Shown here: in pieces, positions 30,705 through 40,048 of the stretch
Position numbering within the stretch: position 1 is the stretch's first letter
Layout of the letters: every line of letters starts with the position of its first letter
Source: Pseudomonadota bacterium
Lineage (GTDB): Bacteria > Chloroflexota > UBA5177
Direction: 5' to 3'
Assembly (NCBI GenBank): GCA_021324655.1
Contig: JAJPIP010000033.1
Coordinates: 22,966 to 86,965, forward strand
DNA: 64,000 nucleotides
Program-made: the position numbers and the translations under genes
Notes under the pieces: generated by a model
The model's input: only the letters and a program-made list of their open reading frames with translations
Databases searched by the model: none
Told to the model about the DNA's origin: nothing

Positions 30705-31057
30705 GTGACACTCGACGTTGCGCCTCGCCTGCCGATGTCACTGCCGGACGGGCTACCCCCTTTCTTGCAGTTGATCGCAGAGCCGAACCGCCTGCCATTC
30801 TGGCGCTCCTGGCCCACGGCGAGCGCTGTGTTTGCGACATCGAGGCGGCCCTGGCCCTCCCGCAGAATCTCGTGTCGCACCATCTCGCCGCGTTGCGGCG
30901 CGGAGGTCTCCTCTCCGACCGACGGGCTGGCCGCTGGGTGTACTACCGCCTGGCGCCGGACATTGTGCAGGACGGCGTCAGAGAGTTGACGATCCTGCTG
31001 GGCGCGGAAGGGGCGGCGACACCAGCGCTTCCCTGCGCACCGAACGAGAGAGGGTGA
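30705..31057 (+). pseudogene. arsR: ArsR-family regulator with a one-base frameshift
   Basis: Read in two frames joined near 30793, this is a normal ArsR protein: VTLDVAPRLPMSLPDG, FLQLIAEPNRL, then (frame shifted) AILALLAHGERCVCDIEAAL, LPQNLVSHHLAALRRGGLL, GRWVYYRLAPD. CGCCTGCCATTCTGG lacks one G compared with the expected CGC CTG GCC ATT CTG. The metal site ERCVCD is present. The gene is either inactivated or carries a sequencing error. An upstream ATG (30684) is an alternative start. It ends at a terminator before the ACR3 gene. Confidence 0.75.
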
Positions 31058-31077
31058 CGGGGACGCTCTCTTTTTTG
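31046..31077 (+). terminator. Terminator between arsR and the arsenite pump gene
   Basis: AGAGAG at 31047-31052 pairs with CTCTCT at 31066-31071, followed by a run of T to 31076. It overlaps the arsR stop codon and could act as an attenuator ahead of ACR3. Confidence 0.5.
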
Positions 31078-31119
31078 TCTAATACATCAACGCTCATCGA
31101 TATATAAGGAGTCGCGCGT

Positions 31120-32241
31120 GTGGCCCGATCAGTAGCGATAGATCACCCCGAGGCAACAGTCCGGGAGGTGGTGGGCAATCTCTCGTTGCTGGACCGCTTC
31201 CTCCCGATCTGGATCTTCCTGGCCATGGGGATTGGACTTACCCTCGGCGCCCTCCTCCCCGGCTTGCCGTCTGCCCTCAACTCCCTCCAGGTCGCCTCCG
31301 TCTCGCTGCCCATCGCCATTGGGTTGATCCTCATGATGTATCCCGTACTGGCGCGCGTCCGCTATCAGGAACTCGGGCACCTGCGCCGCGCCGGCCGACT
31401 CTTTGGCGTCTCCCTCCTCCTCAACTGGGTTGTGGGGCCGCTGCTGATGTTCGCGCTGGCCTGGATATTTCTGCCCGACCTGCCGCAGTACCGCACCGGC
31501 CTCATCCTGGTCGGGCTGGCGCGCTGCATCGCCATGGTCCTAGTCTGGAATCATATTGCCGGCGGGGACCGCGAGGCGGCGGCGGTTCTGGTGGCGCTGA
31601 ACAGCGTCTTCCAGATCATCGCCTATTCCTTCTATGCGTATTTCTTTCTGGCCGTGCTGCCGGTGTGGCTCCATCTGGGCGCGGGGCAGCAGGTGCACAT
31701 TGCCTTCTGGGCGATCGGGCGCAGCGTGCTGATCTTCCTCGGCATCCCGCTCGCCGCCGGTGCTCTGACCCGCTCTATCGGCGTGCGTCTCAAGGGCCGT
31801 GATTGGTACGACATCGTCGCTATGCCGCGGATCGCGCCGCTGGCGCTGCTGGCTCTGCTCTACACCATCGTCGTGATGTTCAGCCTCAAGGGGGGCGTCA
31901 TCCTCACCTTGCCGGGCGATGTCCTACGCATCGCGCTCCCCCTTCTCGTCTACTTCGCCCTGATGTTCGGCGTTTCCTTCTGGTGGGGGCGGCGCTCCGC
32001 GTTCTCCTACCCGCGCACGGCGACGCTCTCCTTCACAGCGGCCGGCAACAACTTCGAGCTGGCGATTGCCGTCGCTATCGGAACGTTTGGTATCGCCAGC
32101 GGCGAGGCGCTGGCGGCGGTTGTTGGCCCCTTCATCGAGGTGCCCGCCCTGGTTGGCCTCGTCTATGTCTCACTCTGGCTGGCCGGTCGACTGCAGTTTC
32201 GCTCCGACGGGCGAGCGGTGCCCTCCGAGGGGGACGCATGA
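31120..32241 (+). CDS. arsB: ACR3-family arsenite efflux protein
   Basis: A 373-residue membrane protein with ten predicted helices, exporting As(III) by the proton-motive force. Family signatures: GLILMMYPVLARVRYQEL, LVGLARCIAMVLVWNHIAGG (with the essential conserved Cys), LNSVFQIIAYSFYAYFFL and AGNNFELAIAVAIGTFG. The start is GTG with AAGGAG upstream. Its stop overlaps the arsC start, so arsenate reduction and arsenite export are co-expressed. Confidence 0.93.
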   Translation: MARSVAIDHPEATVREVVGNLSLLDRFLPIWIFLAMGIGLTLGALLPGLPSALNSLQVASVSLPIAIGLILMMYPVLARVRYQELGHLRRAGRLFGVSLLLNWVVGPLLMFALAWIFLPDLPQYRTGLILVGLARCIAMVLVWNHIAGGDREAAAVLVALNSVFQIIAYSFYAYFFLAVLPVWLHLGAGQQVHIAFWAIGRSVLIFLGIPLAAGALTRSIGVRLKGRDWYDIVAMPRIAPLALLALLYTIVVMFSLKGGVILTLPGDVLRIALPLLVYFALMFGVSFWWGRRSAFSYPRTATLSFTAAGNNFELAIAVAIGTFGIASGEALAAVVGPFIEVPALVGLVYVSLWLAGRLQFRSDGRAVPSEGDA

Positions 32242-32657
32242 GGCGAGAGCGTGCCCTTTTCTTATGCACCCATAACTCGGCCCGCAGCCAGATGGCGGAA
32301 GGTCTCCTCCGTCACCTTGCCAGCGACCGTTACGAGGTCTTCTCGGCCGGCACAGAGGCGACCCAGGTCCGGCCCCTCGCGGTCGAGGTGATGCGCGAGC
32401 TGGGGATTGACATCTCGCAGCAGGAGAGCAAAACGCTCGATCGTTATCTCCATCAACCCTTCGACGACGTTATTACCGTCTGTGATCAGGCCAACGAGGC
32501 CTGCCCCGTCTTCCTCGGCGCCAAACGCCGCTTGCACTGGAGCTTTCCCGACCCCTCGAAGGCCACCGGGACGAAGGAGGAGCAGTTGGCAGTTTACCGT
32601 CTCGTCCGGGACGCCATCCAGGAGCGCATCCAGGACGAGCTACTGGCGACGAAGTAA
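32238..32657 (+). CDS. arsC: Arsenate reductase, low-molecular-weight phosphatase type
   Basis: 139 residues, reducing arsenate to arsenite with electrons from thioredoxin or mycothiol-like thiols. The P-loop FLCTHNSARSQMAEG has catalytic Cys10 and Arg16. A second Cys pair is in TVCDQANEACPVF (about 83 and 90). WSFPDPSKATGT carries the general-acid Asp. Its ATG overlaps the ACR3 stop. Confidence 0.93.
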   Translation: MRRERALFLCTHNSARSQMAEGLLRHLASDRYEVFSAGTEATQVRPLAVEVMRELGIDISQQESKTLDRYLHQPFDDVITVCDQANEACPVFLGAKRRLHWSFPDPSKATGTKEEQLAVYRLVRDAIQERIQDELLATK

Positions 32658-32662
32658 TTCGC

Positions 32663-32932
32663 ATGAATCTCTTGACGGCGTACGGTGCCCTTGCCGTGAC
32701 GGCCATGCTCGTGTTCTATACGCTGGAGAGCCGCTCCGCAGTCTTCGTGCTGGCCTTTGCTGCAGCCTGTCTGGCGTCGTCAGCCTACGGCTTTCTCCAG
32801 GGCGCCTGGCCCTTCGGCGTGGTTGAGCTTATCTGGTCGGGCGTTGCCCTGCGTCGGTGGTGGCTCCGGCGCACATCAACTCGGCACAGCGCGGAGGAGC
32901 GGGACGACGACCACGCTGTAGGCCTCAAATAG
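32663..32932 (+). CDS. Small CBU_0592-like membrane protein, copy 2
   Basis: 89 residues with three hydrophobic segments. It differs from the copy at 22467-22736 at only a few of the first 70 positions (for example LLTAYGALAVTAMLVFYTLE here), while the C-terminal 20 residues are unrelated. It starts 5 bases after arsC, so it belongs to the ars operon. Function unknown; both copies end a metal-resistance segment. Confidence 0.72.
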   Translation: MNLLTAYGALAVTAMLVFYTLESRSAVFVLAFAAACLASSAYGFLQGAWPFGVVELIWSGVALRRWWLRRTSTRHSAEERDDDHAVGLK

Positions 32933-32960
32933 GCCACGATGGCACGCCAGACGACTTACC

Positions 32961-34388
32961 CTAGCCCTCGATGATCTTACCCCTCGAAGCGGGAGAAACT
33001 AGCGCCAGGTAGCGATCCTCGTGTGAGACATCCTCGAGGCTACGGCCGGCGGGCTCGGGCAGCAGCAGCGTCATCAGGAAACCAAGGGCGGCGAAGCCGG
33101 CTGTGATGGTCAGGGTACCGCCAACTCCGAGCGCCTTTTCCAGAATGGGGAAGAGGAACACCCCAATGAACGCTCCAACCTTGGCGATACCGGCAGACAG
33201 GCCGTGGCCGGTCGTCCGGAGGTTGACCGGGTACAGCTCGGCCGAGAGGACGAATGTCGTGGTGTTGGGGCCGAACTCGGAGAAGAAGTAGCTGATGCCA
33301 TACACCAGCAGGAAGGGCACAATCATGGCCGTCAGCCCGGGGACGATCCCGATGGCGAGAAAGGCCAGGCCCATGATGGCGAAGCCTATGAGCTGCAGCC
33401 TCCGGTGGCCGATGAGATCAATCGTGCTGAAGGCCAGGATGTAGCCCGGTACCGCGGCCACGGCGAAGATGATCAGCGTCCAGGCAATGCTGGCGGTGAG
33501 CGACGCAGTGGGCACGATGGACTTCAGGATTAGCGGCGTCGAGATGCTGTTCCCGTAGTAGGCATAGTCGAAGACGAACCAGGTGCCGGCCGTACCGACG
33601 AGGGTCAGAGTGTACTGGCGTAGCGGAGCACGCACCCGTCCTTCGCCGCCCCCACTAACCCGTACCGTATCGAGTGCGTACTTCTGCAACTGGGTCGCCG
33701 CGGTCTCGGTCTGCCCCTTCACGCGCGACAGATACCGTGGCGATTCGGGCATGGTACGACGGAAGTAGATCACCGCGGCCGCGGGAATGGCTCCCAGCCC
33801 AAGCATCAGCCGCCAGGCGAGATCGGGATGGACGCCGGCACTGAGCAGTGTGAGCGCCACGATGGGACCGGCGATCAGTCCCAAAGCCTGCATCGAGAAC
33901 ACCATACTGACGAGTTTGCCGCGATCCTTGGTATTGGCATATTCGCTCATCAATACGGCTGAGACCGGATAGTCGCCACCAATGCCCAGCCCGAGGATGA
34001 AACGGAAGGCAATCAGCCAGATGATGTTTGGAGAGAAGGCGGAGGCCACGGCGGCGAGCGCCATAATCGTTGCCTCCAGACCGTAGACCTTCTTGCGTCC
34101 GAAGACGTCGGCCAGACGGCCGAAGATGAAGGCACCCAGGAATGCCGCGATCAGCGAGGTCGATCCGACCAGGCCCAGCAGATAGGCGCTGGGATGCCAC
34201 TGGTCTTTGATCAGGACCAGGGCCACGCCGATGATGAAGAGGTCGTAGGCATCGGTGAAGAACCCGGACCCCGCCGTGAGCACGGCCCGTAGGTGGAAGA
34301 GACCCAGCGGTGCGTCATTGAGGGCATCGCTCAGATGAGCGTTGGCGGACTCGGCCGGTCGTGTAGGCGTCGTAATCATGCTTGGCAT
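32961..34388 (-). CDS. MFS transporter, phosphate:H+ symporter (PHS/Pho84-like)
   Basis: 475 residues from ATG 34388, which GGAAAGGGG supports; an upstream ATG at 34430 has no site. Twelve helices; SGFFTDAYDLFIIGVA in helix 1, GRLADVFGRKKV in loop 2-3, GLGIGGDYPVSAVLMSEYA in helix 4 and ELYPVNLRTTGHGLSAG are typical of PHS-type phosphate symporters. Triple 11-bp repeats resembling a Pho box lie 74 bases upstream, and Pit, PhoU-like and PhoBR genes are 3-7 kb away, which supports phosphate as substrate. Confidence 0.8.
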   Translation of the reverse strand: MPSMITTPTRPAESANAHLSDALNDAPLGLFHLRAVLTAGSGFFTDAYDLFIIGVALVLIKDQWHPSAYLLGLVGSTSLIAAFLGAFIFGRLADVFGRKKVYGLEATIMALAAVASAFSPNIIWLIAFRFILGLGIGGDYPVSAVLMSEYANTKDRGKLVSMVFSMQALGLIAGPIVALTLLSAGVHPDLAWRLMLGLGAIPAAAVIYFRRTMPESPRYLSRVKGQTETAATQLQKYALDTVRVSGGGEGRVRAPLRQYTLTLVGTAGTWFVFDYAYYGNSISTPLILKSIVPTASLTASIAWTLIIFAVAAVPGYILAFSTIDLIGHRRLQLIGFAIMGLAFLAIGIVPGLTAMIVPFLLVYGISYFFSEFGPNTTTFVLSAELYPVNLRTTGHGLSAGIAKVGAFIGVFLFPILEKALGVGGTLTITAGFAALGFLMTLLLPEPAGRSLEDVSHEDRYLALVSPASRGKIIEG

Positions 34389-34461
34389 CGCCCCTTTCCC
34401 GGAAGCACTTGGCGGTATTTCTAGGCTCACAATTCAGACTAGGCACGCAGGATTACCGCAC

Positions 34462-34494
34462 TGTTTCCCGGTTGTTAGGGAAATGTTACGAGTG
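34462..34494. promoter_or_regulatory. Candidate Pho box, three 11-bp direct repeats
   Basis: TGTTT, TGTTA and TGTTA start at 34462, 34473 and 34484, each exactly 11 bases apart. This is the periodicity of PhoB/PhoP sites. It lies between the PHS transporter gene and lgt. Confidence 0.5.
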
Positions 34495-34626
34495 CTGCGT
34501 AAAGTCCGTTGTGGTGTGAGGGCGCTTGAGTCCTGCTGCCTATTCGTGGTGGCGCAGCGTGCCCGATGGCCTAAGGGCGGCTGGTAGACTGGGCAGGCTC
34601 GCTTTCGGAGCAGCCGCCACTCCCTC

Positions 34627-35502
34627 ATGCACCTGCTTGATCTACCTCTCGCCGTCATCCCGATCGATATCAACCCCGTCCTCATCCATTTCGGGGCGAT
34701 TGCCGTGCACTGGTACGGCCTGATGTACGTCGTCGGTATCGTGTCCGGCCTCGCCGTGGCCCTTCCGTTCGCCGCGTCCCGCGATATCGACCGCGAGACG
34801 GCCTACCGGCTCTTCTGGCCGATCCTGGTGGCTGCCCTCATCGGCGGGAGACTGTACTACGTGGTGCAATCCAACTTCGGCTGGTACCTTCGCCATCCCA
34901 CCCAGATGTTCGCCACCTGGGACGGCGGCATGGCCTTCTACGGCGCGATCTTCCTCGGGGGTCTCGCCGCGCTCGCCGTCTGCCGGCGACAGGGCGTCTC
35001 CTTCCCGCTGGTGCTGGACGTCGCCGCGCTCATGGCTCCCCTCGCCCAGGCCTTCGGCCGTGTCGGGAACCTCATCAACGGGGACATCATTGGCTACCCG
35101 AGTACGCTCCCCTGGGCCACGCGGTACACCAATGCGGCCAACACCTTCGTCCCCAGTCACGTGGTCGCCTACCAGCCAGCTGCCGGTTACGAGCTGCTCT
35201 TCTGCCTGGCGCTCTTCGCGGTGCTCTGGACACTGCGTCGGCGCCTCCAGGTCCCGGGCACGCTCTTCGCGCTCTGGCTGATCCTGTACTCGGTGGGCCA
35301 GTTCGTGCTCTTCTTCGAGCGAGCGAATGTCGTCGTGCTATGGGGACTCAAACAGGCGCAGCTCACGGCGTTGGCGGTCATCGTGCTCGCCATTCCGCTC
35401 TACCTGATCTGGCGGTATCTGTACAGTTCGCGGAGTGAGCGGGCCGGGGACGCCGAGTCGGCACCTGGCCACGGTGATGTCGCGCCGATGGTCGTGGGCT
35501 AA
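34627..35502 (+). CDS. lgt: Prolipoprotein diacylglyceryl transferase
   Basis: Transfers diacylglycerol from phosphatidylglycerol to the lipobox Cys of prolipoproteins at the membrane. 291 residues, seven predicted helices. Motifs: HWYGLMYVVGI near the N-terminus, GGRLYYVV, GGMAFYGAIFLGG and the signature AFGRVGNLINGDIIGYPS with the essential Arg, Asn and Gly. The substrates must be lipoproteins elsewhere in the genome. It is convergent with the efflux gene that ends 10 bases beyond its stop. Confidence 0.93.
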   Translation: MHLLDLPLAVIPIDINPVLIHFGAIAVHWYGLMYVVGIVSGLAVALPFAASRDIDRETAYRLFWPILVAALIGGRLYYVVQSNFGWYLRHPTQMFATWDGGMAFYGAIFLGGLAALAVCRRQGVSFPLVLDVAALMAPLAQAFGRVGNLINGDIIGYPSTLPWATRYTNAANTFVPSHVVAYQPAAGYELLFCLALFAVLWTLRRRLQVPGTLFALWLILYSVGQFVLFFERANVVVLWGLKQAQLTALAVIVLAIPLYLIWRYLYSSRSERAGDAESAPGHGDVAPMVVG

Positions 35503-35512
35503 CCTGGGCAGG

Positions 35513-36985
35513 CTAGAGGGCGGCGCGGCGGGAAGAGCCACGTAGCGCAGCGAGGAGCGCCCCGACCAGGGCAGCGGCCGCCAGGAAGGCGATGGCGCTG
35601 GCAAAGCCGCGAGTGAGCGCGAGATTCTCGCCGAGATGCTGCCCCGTTGCCCCCAGTCCACTGACGATCGTGAACACCAAACCGGTCAGAGCGACACCGA
35701 GCGACGTCCCGAGACCCCTCGTCATGTTGAGAATGCCGCCAGCCAGACCAGCGTGTATTCGTGGCGCGCTGGCCATGATGGCGGCGTTGTTGGCCGGCGT
35801 GTAGGCGCCGAGCCCGGCGCCGATGACCGCGAGCTCGATCAGGAGAACGGCCTCGGGATGCCGGGCGAGTGCCAGGCCGATGAGCCCAGCGGCGGCTACG
35901 AGCAGCCCGCCAACGGTCACGGGGCGGGGTCCGAGACGATCGGCGATCCGGCCGGCTAGGGGCGCGACCAGCCCGAGGGCGACGGGTAGAACGGTCAGCT
36001 CCAGGCCGGCGGTCGCCGTGCTGAGGCCGTGTCTCGCTTCGAGGTAGAAGGGCACGATGAAGAGGACACCGAACATGACGAGGTACGACAGCAGGCCGCT
36101 GGCGATGCCGGCGCTGAAGGGTACGCTCCGAAAGAGCCCCAGGTGAACCAGCGGGAAGGATGTCCGCCGCTCGCGATGCAGAAACAAACCCAGGCAGAGA
36201 CCACCGATCACAAGGAGCCCCACAATCACCGGGGAGGTCCAGCCAGCATCGGCGCCAAAGGAGATGGCCGCCAGCGGTGCCGCCACGGCCGGGATGAAGA
36301 GTCCGAGGCCCAGCCAATCGAAGGGTTCCCGCGGGTGCAGGTGGCGGCTGCGCGGCAAGAGGAACCAGCCGAGGAGCATGCCGAGGACGCCGGCGGGCAC
36401 GCTGACGAAGAAGATCAGGCGCCAGCCGCCCAGGGTGATGAGCAGCCCCCCAACCGCCGGACCGACGGCCAGGCCCACTGCCTGTGCGGCTCCCTGCACG
36501 CCGATGCCCCGACCCAGCATGCCTTCCGGCATGGCCTGCACGATGAGGGCGACGCTGTTCGCCTGCAGCATGGCGGCGCCGAGTGCCTGGAGGATGCGGG
36601 CCGCAATGAGGAAGGAGAGGGTGGGAGCGAGTCCACAGAGCGCCGACCCAAAGATGAAGACCCCAAAGCCGTAGGTATAGAGAAGTTTGCGGCCGGCCAT
36701 GTCGGCGAAGCGACCCATGGCCACCACCGCCGAGACGAGCGTGAGCAGGTACGCCAACGCGACCCACTCGACGGCACCGATGCTGACGTGGAAGTGGAGG
36801 CGCAACGTCGGCAGGGCAAGACTCACAATGCTGGCGTCGAGCTGGCCCATGAAGGCACCGATCGACACGGTGGCGACGACCAGCCAGTGAGCATGGGGAA
36901 GAGAGGCGATCCAGGTCGGTCGCCGGGGCTCGACGAGGAAGCGCGCCGCGCCGCGTGACGGCGGTTCAGGAAGGGGAGACGTCAT
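35513..36985 (-). CDS. MFS drug efflux pump, DHA2 (EmrB/QacA) type
   Basis: 490 residues with fourteen predicted helices, exporting drugs or other amphipathic compounds with protons. Helix 1 motif SIGAFMGQLDASIVSLALP, loop 2-3 GRFADMAGRKLLYTYGFG, motif C-like GPAVGGLLITLGGWRLIFFVSVP and the 14-helix length place it in DHA2. A GGAAGGGGAG stretch inside the first codons complicates the start; ATG 36985 is used. No regulator gene is adjacent. Confidence 0.88.
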   Translation of the reverse strand: MTSPLPEPPSRGAARFLVEPRRPTWIASLPHAHWLVVATVSIGAFMGQLDASIVSLALPTLRLHFHVSIGAVEWVALAYLLTLVSAVVAMGRFADMAGRKLLYTYGFGVFIFGSALCGLAPTLSFLIAARILQALGAAMLQANSVALIVQAMPEGMLGRGIGVQGAAQAVGLAVGPAVGGLLITLGGWRLIFFVSVPAGVLGMLLGWFLLPRSRHLHPREPFDWLGLGLFIPAVAAPLAAISFGADAGWTSPVIVGLLVIGGLCLGLFLHRERRTSFPLVHLGLFRSVPFSAGIASGLLSYLVMFGVLFIVPFYLEARHGLSTATAGLELTVLPVALGLVAPLAGRIADRLGPRPVTVGGLLVAAAGLIGLALARHPEAVLLIELAVIGAGLGAYTPANNAAIMASAPRIHAGLAGGILNMTRGLGTSLGVALTGLVFTIVSGLGATGQHLGENLALTRGFASAIAFLAAAALVGALLAALRGSSRRAAL

Positions 36986-37148
36986 CGCGTGCTACCTGGA
37001 AGGTGATCGGTGAAGGTCGCGTCTCCATCGTGCCAGACCGCCGGATACGGGCATCGGCACTGGTACGTGGAGAGCGGACGGCAGTCTTGCGACTCCTACG
37101 GTCTGTGTTTCACAGCCGGGGTTCCTCAGGATTCTAGCGAGACCAGTA

Positions 37149-37475
37149 TTAGGCTACCGTCTCCCGCTCGTGCCAACGCGCCTCTCGGATCACCTCGGAC
37201 AGGGGGCGGCCACGAATCTCATCGGGCGGGACATGACGCCCCAGCGATTCCACATCGTCGAGAAAGAGCCGCCCCTGGCACGCGGCGCAGCATAATCCCC
37301 CATCACGGTACCCAGGCTCCAGGCCATTCTCCTGGGATACGAAGACGGCTCGCTCCAAGGCGTGGTCAGCGTAGCCGATAACGTCGCCGACGGCGCGACC
37401 GCAGTGCCGGCAGCGGAGGGTCGCCGCGAGCAGTCGGTGTCCCTTATATGGCTGCTTCGTCCAGGTCAATCGCAC
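37149..37475 (-). CDS. Small zinc-ribbon-like protein
   Basis: About 108 residues from GTG 37475, which AGGAAAAG supports; an ATG at 37526 is also open. Two Cys pairs, LRCRHCGRAVGD and LCCAACQGRLFLDD, lie about 45 residues apart and could form one zinc site. A charged helical C-terminus, DEIRGRPLSEVIREARW, follows. No family is recognised and there is no clear operon partner. Confidence 0.5.
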   Translation of the reverse strand: MRLTWTKQPYKGHRLLAATLRCRHCGRAVGDVIGYADHALERAVFVSQENGLEPGYRDGGLCCAACQGRLFLDDVESLGRHVPPDEIRGRPLSEVIREARWHERETVA

Positions 37476-37571
37476 GAGTCTTTTCCTGCGACACACTCCG
37501 GCCGCGTCCATACTCTGTCTGCCCATGATACGGCAGGGACGTTGGAAGGTGATGAGAAGCGAGGGGACACG

Positions 37572-38559
<988 letters not shown>

Positions 38560-38567
<8 letters not shown>

Positions 38568-39177
38568 TCTTGATGGCCACACTCTCGAGGATGTTGGCGA
38601 CATCCTCGGTGCGATCGACCGTCTTCTCGAGCAGCGCGAAGATGTCCTTCCACTTGATGAGGGTGATGGCGTCGCACCCCTCCTGGAACAGGGCGCCGAT
38701 CGCTTGCCGTGTGAGCGCGTCTCCCCGGTTCTCCAGCTCATGGAGGCGGATCCAGTGCTCGCGCATATCCTGGCGCGTATCGAGGTGATCGATGGCCGCC
38801 ACCAGTTCCTCCCCGATTTGGATGAGGATCTCCCCCATCTCCCGGGCTTCCGGCCGGATGGTCTCGACCCGATCGATGACGATGGTATCGGCGGTCTCCT
38901 CGGCCAGGTCGAGAATGTCATCGAGCGTGGCAGCCAGGGCGTAGATGTCGTCCCGATCGAAGGGCGTGATGAAGGTGCGGTTGAGTTCGCCGATGATGTG
39001 GTGGGTGATCTCATCCCCGCGGTGCTCGAGGTCGCGCAATGCCCGAGCGCTCGCCTCGAAATCGCCCGGACTCTGGAGCAGCTGGAGGAGGGTGCGCAGG
39101 CCCTGCATGAGATTGGCGGCGTCGTCCCGGAAGAGGGTGAAGAACTGACGCTCGCGGGGGACGAGGCTAAATGCCAT
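38560..39177 (-). CDS. DUF47 (PhoU-like) partner of Pit
   Basis: 205 residues, an all-helical PhoU-like bundle of the DUF47/YkaA type that is regularly encoded upstream of Pit and is thought to regulate it. RALRDLEHRGDEITHHIIGELNR carries the conserved ExxxD-type metal-binding residues, and HELENRGDALTRQAIGALF repeats them. It overlaps pit by 8 bases. Candidate Pho-box repeats lie 78 bases upstream of its start. Confidence 0.88.
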
Positions 39178-39254
39178 GGATCGCTCCTTGTGGCTGGTCG
39201 GATCGAGAAGGCGTTTGTTCCATCTCTCACTCTACGGAGGAGATGTTGCCGCGT

Positions 39255-39287
39255 TGTTACGGGATCGTGATGGGTTCGTTACTGCAG
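39255..39287. promoter_or_regulatory. Candidate Pho box between pit and phoB units
   Basis: Units beginning TGTTAC, CGTGAT and CGTTAC start at 39255, 39266 and 39277, exactly 11 bases apart, and match the triple repeat at 34462-34494. The site lies between the divergent phoU-like/pit and phoB/phoR operons and could control both. Confidence 0.5.
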
Positions 39288-39334
39288 GTCCGCAAGCGGC
39301 ATGGGGGACAATGGCGGGAGGTGGAGACCGAGAG

Positions 39335-40048
39335 ATGAGCACGATCCTGGTGGTTGAGGACGACCGCAGTCTGCGTGAGGCGCTCGCCTACAACCTGCAA
39401 CGGGAGGGATTCCGGGCGGTGGTCGCGGAGGACGCGGATACCGCGGTAATCCTGGCCCGCCGCGAGCAACCGTCCCTCATCCTCCTGGATCTGATGCTCC
39501 CGGGAGGCAGCGGCTTCGAGGTCTGCCGCGCCGTCCGCACCTTCACCGCGGCTCCCATCATCATGCTGACGGCCCGCGGCGAGGAAGTCGATCGCGTCCG
39601 CGGGCTAGAGACCGGTGCCGACGACTATGTCCTCAAGCCGTTCAGTCTGCCGGAATTGCTGGCTCGCATCCGGGCCAATTTGCGCCGCGTCGAGATCGAT
39701 CACGGCGCGGAGCAGGACGGGATTCTCGCGTACCAAGGTCTGGTCGCCGACGTTCCCCGGCACCAGGTGGAGGTTGGTGGCATCCTGGTTCCGCTGCAGC
39801 CACGGGAGTTCAACCTCCTCGTCTACTTCCTCCGCCATCCTGGTACGGTGCTGACACGGGAGCGCCTGCTGGCGGAGGTATGGCGGGATGGCTTCGTAGG
39901 AGCGCGCACGGTGGACGTGCATGTACGTCGGCTCCGGGCCAAACTGGGGGCGGCCGGGATGCCCAACCTGATCCGCACCGTGCACCATGTCGGCTACGCG
40001 CTCGATGGCTCGGGGACAGACGAGGGAGCCGGGGAGAATGGGTCTTGA
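39335..40048 (+). CDS. phoB: PhoB-like response regulator
   Basis: 237 residues of the OmpR/PhoB class. The receiver domain has Asp9/Asp10, phosphorylation site Asp52 (LILLDLMLPG), Thr in IIMLTA and Lys in VLKPF. The winged-helix domain (about 135-230) has VPLQPREFNLLVYFLRHPG and TVDVHVRRLRAKLG. ATG 39335 is chosen over a longer frame because it matches the family N-terminus. Its stop overlaps the kinase start. The neighbouring phosphate genes and the upstream repeats support the Pho assignment. Confidence 0.88.
   Translation: MSTILVVEDDRSLREALAYNLQREGFRAVVAEDADTAVILARREQPSLILLDLMLPGGSGFEVCRAVRTFTAAPIIMLTARGEEVDRVRGLETGADDYVLKPFSLPELLARIRANLRRVEIDHGAEQDGILAYQGLVADVPRHQVEVGGILVPLQPREFNLLVYFLRHPGTVLTRERLLAEVWRDGFVGARTVDVHVRRLRAKLGAAGMPNLIRTVHHVGYALDGSGTDEGAGENGS

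Noticed and set aside
36029..36958. 309-codon plus-strand ORF opposite the EmrB-type pump
   Set aside because: Antisense shadow rich in Glu, Gly and Gln; the minus strand has fourteen membrane segments.
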